Shown in pieces: positions 61,160 through 64,000 of a DNA stretch of 64,000 bases. The stretch comes from Streptomyces sp. WAC 01529. Its GTDB lineage: Bacteria; Actinomycetota; Actinomycetes; Streptomycetales; Streptomycetaceae. The translations under genes were made by a program, and so were the position numbers. Each line of letters starts with the position of its first letter. Position 1 is the stretch's first letter. A model generated the notes under the pieces. That model was not told where the DNA came from. It was given only the letters and a program-made list of their open reading frames with translations, and did no database searches. The stretch covers positions 5,503,001 through 5,567,000 of the forward strand of contig NZ_CP029617.1 in the NCBI RefSeq assembly GCF_003945545.1, given 5' to 3'.

Positions 61160-61338
61160 CGTCGTGTGCGGGAGGCCTATGCCAACTCGTGCGCGACGTC
61201 GTGCGAACGGCGCGCTGTAGGGGGAGAGTTGGGGGATATGTGTTTCACTTATCTCTCTGTGGGCATGTCGACAAAACGCCGAAGTGACTTCACTGGCTGC
61301 GGTACACCAGGTGTACCCAGGTTGCGGGTGGTGCGACG

Positions 61339-63180
61339 ATGGACGTTATGGGGGACAAGGCAACTCTGTTGGATACAGGGCGGTTTGTGCAGGCGGCCGA
61401 CCGGGAGGACCCCGGGACGGCCGCCGACGAGATGCGTTATCGACTGGCCGCCGAGGCCGGCGACGTCGACGCGATGAGCGTCCTGGGAAGCCTGCTGCTG
61501 CGCCGCGGTGACCTCGACGGGGCCGAGTCCCTGCTGCGCGCGGCGACCGCCGAGGGCGACCGCGCCGCCGCCAACAACCTCGGAGTCCTCCTCCACCAGC
61601 GCGGCTACGCGGACGAGGCGGCCGGCTGGTGGCGGGTGGCCGCCGTCGCCGGTTCCGCCGCGGCGGCGCACGCGCTCGGCCGCCACCACCGCGAGCGCGG
61701 CGACGAGCCCGCCGCCGAGTACTGGCTGCGGCAGTCCGCCGAGCAGGGCCACACCCTGGGGGCGTACGCGCTCGCGGACCTCCTGGAGCACCGCGGGGAC
61801 GTCGGCGCCGAGCGCTGGATGCGGGTCGCCGCCGAGCGAGGACACCGCGAGGCCGCGTACCGCCTGGCCCGCGCGCTCGACCGGCGGGCCGCCGAGGAGC
61901 GCGGTGAGCCCATCGAGCGCGGTGAGAGCCCCGTGCGCGCCGACCGCGCCGGGTGCGAGGGCGTACACACCCCGGCCGGTGAGGCCGAGCAGTGGTACCG
62001 CCAGGCCGCCGCGCGCGGGCACCGCAGGGCCGCGCTGCACCTCGGCGCGATCCTGGAGCACCGCGGCGAGCTGAAGGAGGCGGGCCGCTGGTACCTCAAC
62101 TCCGCCAAGGACGGCGAGTCCAGGGCGGCCTGCGCGCTCGGCTTCCTGCTGCGCGACGCGGGCGACGAGGAGAGCGCCGCCGTGTGGTGGCTCAAGGCCG
62201 CCCAGGACGGCGACGGCAACGCGGCGAACGCGCTCGGCGCGCTGCACGCCGAGCGGGGCGAGACCCAGACCGCCGAGCGCTGGTACCGCGCGGCCATGGA
62301 CGCGGGCGACGTGAACGGCGCGTACAACCTCGGGCTGCTCTGCGCCGAGCAGGGCAGGACCGCGCAGGCCGACCAGTGGTACCGCCGCGCCGCGTACGCC
62401 GGACACCGCGAGGCCGCCAACGCGCTCGCCGTGCTGCTGCTCCAGGGCGGCGACGCGGCCGGTGCCGAGCCGTGGTTCTCCAAGGCCGCGGAGGCGGGCA
62501 GCGTCGACGCGGCGTTCAACCTCGGGATCCTGTACGCGAGCCGGGGCGAGGAGGCGTCCGCCCTGCGCTGGTACGAGCGCGCGGCCGCCGCCGGGCACAC
62601 CGACGCGGCCCTCCAGGTCGGCACCGCGCGGCTGCGCGAGGGCGACGACCGGGAGGCCGAGCGGCATCTGCGGTGCGCGGCCGGAGGCGGCAGCGCGGAG
62701 GCGGCGTACCGGCTCGGCACGCTGCTCGACGCGCGCCGCACCTCGGCGGGCACGCCCGCGCTCGGCGAGCCCGCGGCGGAGAAGACCGAGTGCGAGGAGT
62801 GGTACGAGCGCGCCGCCGAGCAGGGCCACCGGCGCGCCCAGGTCCGGGTCGGCATGCTGGCCGCGGCGCGGGGAGACGTCGTCGAGGCCGCCCGGTGGTA
62901 CCGGACGGCCGCCGAGGCGGGCAGCCGCAACGGCGCGTTCAACCTGGGGCTGCTGCTCGCCCGCGAGGGAAGCGAGCCCGAGGCCGCGCTCTGGTGGACG
63001 CGCGCCGCCGACGCGGGGCACGGCCGGGCGGCGCTGCGGCTCGCCCTCCTCTATGCCCGGCGCGGCCAGCTCGCACAGGGGCAGCGGTGGGCGACGCGGG
63101 CGGTCGAGCTGGGCCCCGCGGAGGTCTCCGAGCGGGCCGGACGGCTCCGCGAGGCGCTGCGGCAGGAGCTTTCCGCGTAG
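61339..63180 (+). CDS. Sel1/TPR-repeat protein between two initiator tRNA genes
   Basis: This 613-residue protein is built almost wholly of about 15 Sel1-like helix-turn-helix repeats of 32-37 residues with the WYRRAA...GH..A...LG pattern, for example EQWYRQAAARGHRRAALHLG. Sel1 repeats form a superhelix that holds protein partners; the partner is unknown. No signal peptide or membrane segment is visible. ATG 61339 or 61348 could start it; neither has a strong ribosome-binding site. The identical tRNA genes on both sides are about 2.2 kb apart. Confidence 0.85.
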   Translation: MDVMGDKATLLDTGRFVQAADREDPGTAADEMRYRLAAEAGDVDAMSVLGSLLLRRGDLDGAESLLRAATAEGDRAAANNLGVLLHQRGYADEAAGWWRVAAVAGSAAAAHALGRHHRERGDEPAAEYWLRQSAEQGHTLGAYALADLLEHRGDVGAERWMRVAAERGHREAAYRLARALDRRAAEERGEPIERGESPVRADRAGCEGVHTPAGEAEQWYRQAAARGHRRAALHLGAILEHRGELKEAGRWYLNSAKDGESRAACALGFLLRDAGDEESAAVWWLKAAQDGDGNAANALGALHAERGETQTAERWYRAAMDAGDVNGAYNLGLLCAEQGRTAQADQWYRRAAYAGHREAANALAVLLLQGGDAAGAEPWFSKAAEAGSVDAAFNLGILYASRGEEASALRWYERAAAAGHTDAALQVGTARLREGDDREAERHLRCAAGGGSAEAAYRLGTLLDARRTSAGTPALGEPAAEKTECEEWYERAAEQGHRRAQVRVGMLAAARGDVVEAARWYRTAAEAGSRNGAFNLGLLLAREGSEPEAALWWTRAADAGHGRAALRLALLYARRGQLAQGQRWATRAVELGPAEVSERAGRLREALRQELSA

Positions 63181-63205
63181 CGGGAACGCCTGCCGCGGAA
63201 CGGAT

Positions 63206-63234
63206 TTGCGCTGGTCGTAGCCCTGACGTACTGT
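63206..63234 (+). promoter_or_regulatory. Promoter of the second initiator tRNA
   Basis: TTGCGC (63206-63211), 17 bases, TACTGT (63229-63234); the predicted start is about 6 bases before the tRNA. Confidence 0.6.
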
Positions 63235-63246
63235 TGAGTTTACCGA

Positions 63247-63320
63247 CGCGGGGTGGAGCAGCTCGGTAGCTCGCTGGGCTCATAACCCAGAGGTCGCAGG
63301 TTCAAATCCTGTCCCCGCTA
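63247..63320 (+). tRNA. Initiator tRNA-Met (fMet), anticodon CAT, second copy
   Basis: The 74 bases are identical to the copy at 61046-61119, including the C1/T72 mismatch and GGG/CCC anticodon-stem pairs. Flanks differ upstream. CCA is not encoded. Confidence 0.95.
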
Positions 63321-63330
63321 CTGAAGGCCG

Positions 63331-63360
63331 AAGGCCCGGAACCTATTGGTTCCGGGCCTT
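63331..63360 (+). terminator. Terminator after the second initiator tRNA
   Basis: A perfect 13-bp stem AAGGCCCGGAACC / GGTTCCGGGCCTT with TATT loop; a compensatory variant of the first tRNA terminator (GGATCC replaced by GGAACC with matching changes). Confidence 0.9.
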
Positions 63361-63400
63361 CGGTGTTTCCGGCGGCCATGCGCCACGCGCGTGCGCGGGT

Positions 63401-63437
63401 CACGAAACGAAGCGTCACGAAACGAAGCGCCACGAGA
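63401..63437. repeat. Three short direct repeats of CACGAAACGAAGCG type
   Basis: Units of 15 bp (CACGAAACGAAGCGT, CACGAAACGAAGCGC, CACGAGACGAAGGG) follow one another in the spacer before the catR terminator. Confidence 0.6.
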
Positions 63438-63438
63438 C

Positions 63439-63472
63439 GAAGGGCCCGGCACCTCTCGGTGCCGGGCCCTTC
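63439..63472. terminator. Terminator downstream of catR (bidirectional)
   Basis: A perfect 15-bp stem GAAGGGCCCGGCACC / GGTGCCGGGCCCTTC with TCTC loop, 21 bases after the end of the minus-strand Fur-family gene. Confidence 0.9.
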
Positions 63473-63493
63473 GAAGAACGTGCGTACGAAAAT

Positions 63494-63910
63494 CTACGCA
63501 GTCGCGCAGTCCGGGCAGACCCCCCGGTACGTGACCTCGACGCCCTCGACCGTGAAGCCGAAGCGCTCCGAGTCGGGGAGGCTCGTCAGGGGGTTGCCCG
63601 TGGGGTGGACGTCGCGGATCGCGCCGCAGCGGGCGCAGACCAGGTGGTGGTGGGGCCGGTGGGCGTTCGGGTCGTACCGCTTCGCGCGGCGGTCCGTCGT
63701 GACTTCGAGGACCTCGCCGAGGGTCACCAGCTCGCCGAGCGTGTTGTAGACCGTCGCCCGGGAGATCTCGGGCAGCTTGTCGGCGGCGCGGGCGTGCACC
63801 TCGTCCGCCGTGAGGTGGACGTGGTCCCCGTCGAGGACCTCGGCCACGACGCGTCGCTGCGCTGTCATGCGCCAGCCGCGTCCGCGCAGTCGTTCCAACA
63901 GGTCACTCAT
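63494..63910 (-). CDS. catR: Fur-family repressor, CatR/PerR type
   Basis: This 138-residue regulator has the winged-helix ISRATVYNTLGELVTLG near residue 54, the metal-binding HHHLVCARCGAIRDV near 90 and a C-terminal CPDC that completes a structural zinc site. In S. coelicolor the peroxide-sensing CatR repressor lies beside, and controls, the major catalase gene. The start is ATG 63910; TAGGCT (minus strand, 63923-63918) lies 7 bases upstream, suggesting a leaderless message. A palindromic operator and divergent promoter lie at the right edge, where the catalase gene is expected. Confidence 0.85.
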   Translation of the reverse strand: MSDLLERLRGRGWRMTAQRRVVAEVLDGDHVHLTADEVHARAADKLPEISRATVYNTLGELVTLGEVLEVTTDRRAKRYDPNAHRPHHHLVCARCGAIRDVHPTGNPLTSLPDSERFGFTVEGVEVTYRGVCPDCATA

Positions 63911-63970
63911 GAGAGCCAGCCTAACAGGAGGGGGAGCCAGTCCCGAACGGGTGTGACTTTGGATGTTCAC

Positions 63971-63998
63971 TTGACTTAGACAAAGTCTATCGTAGGAT
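63971..63998 (+). promoter_or_regulatory. Divergent promoter with CatR-type operator at the right edge
   Basis: TTGACT (63971-63976) and TAGGAT (63993-63998) are spaced by 16 bases and point right. TAGACAAAGTCTA (63977-63989), a perfect 5-3-5 inverted repeat, fills the spacer, so a bound Fur-type repressor would block the promoter. Confidence 0.7.
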
Positions 63999-64000
63999 CA

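Noticed and set aside
61046..63320. Identical tRNA genes as attachment sites of an integrated element
   Set aside because: Attachment repeats usually copy only the 3' part of a tRNA; here both are complete, each has its own terminator, and no integrase or element genes lie between them.

Overview
The window looks like a core chromosomal segment of a Streptomyces species. The DNA is very GC-rich with strong third-position GC bias, GTG starts and leaderless starts are common, and the gene set is typically streptomycete. From moeZ to the UPF0182 gene the order (moeZ, ATL protein, adnA/adnB, nudC, uvrD2, mycoredoxin, wblC/whiB7, ABC1 kinase, E1-like protein, zinc metalloprotease, PDZ-Lon protein, UPF0182) parallels the Mycobacterium tuberculosis Rv3193c-Rv3206c block, so it is an ancient actinobacterial neighbourhood with streptomycete insertions.

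Layout. 1-5854: end of a secreted metalloprotease, then a four-gene oligopeptide ABC importer operon preceded by a leaderless cysteine-containing leader peptide and an intrinsic terminator (an apparent attenuator). 6066-11178: a compact Pel-like exopolysaccharide cluster (PelF-type glycosyltransferase, membrane protein, epimerase, spherulin-4-type protein). 11242-15657: moeZ behind a consensus SigR promoter, then two tandem secreted TAP-type peptidase lipoproteins on the minus strand. 15767-25043: a six-gene, translationally coupled minus-strand operon narG-narH-narJ-narI-radical SAM-hemG, with a DevR/OsdR-like box in front and a divergent YwiC-like gene. 26005-28776: a large flippase-like membrane protein. 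28950-42900: DNA-repair and redox genes (ATL protein, AdnA, lipoprotein, AdnB, M20 dipeptidase, NudC, mycoredoxin, UvrD2). 42901-44557: wblC with its autoregulatory promoter, upstream ORF and terminator, plus two small genes. 44866-57859: ABC1 kinase, E1-like protein, metallopeptidases, a TerD/AIM24 operon, NUDIX, SDR, moaE, PDZ-Lon. 57981-64000: UPF0182 protein, two identical initiator tRNA genes flanking a Sel1-repeat protein, and a CatR-type Fur regulator with a divergent promoter running off the right edge.

Common threads. Several stress circuits can be read from promoter sequences: SigR (thiol-oxidative stress) for moeZ and mycoredoxin, a RecA-independent (PafBC-type) DNA-damage promoter for adnB, a WblC-type promoter with uORF attenuation for wblC, an OsdR/DevR-like box for nitrate respiration and a peroxide-type operator beside catR. 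moeZ and moaE serve molybdopterin synthesis, which NarG needs. The radical SAM and porphyrinogen oxidase genes at the end of the nar operon suggest a dedicated heme supply for NarI.
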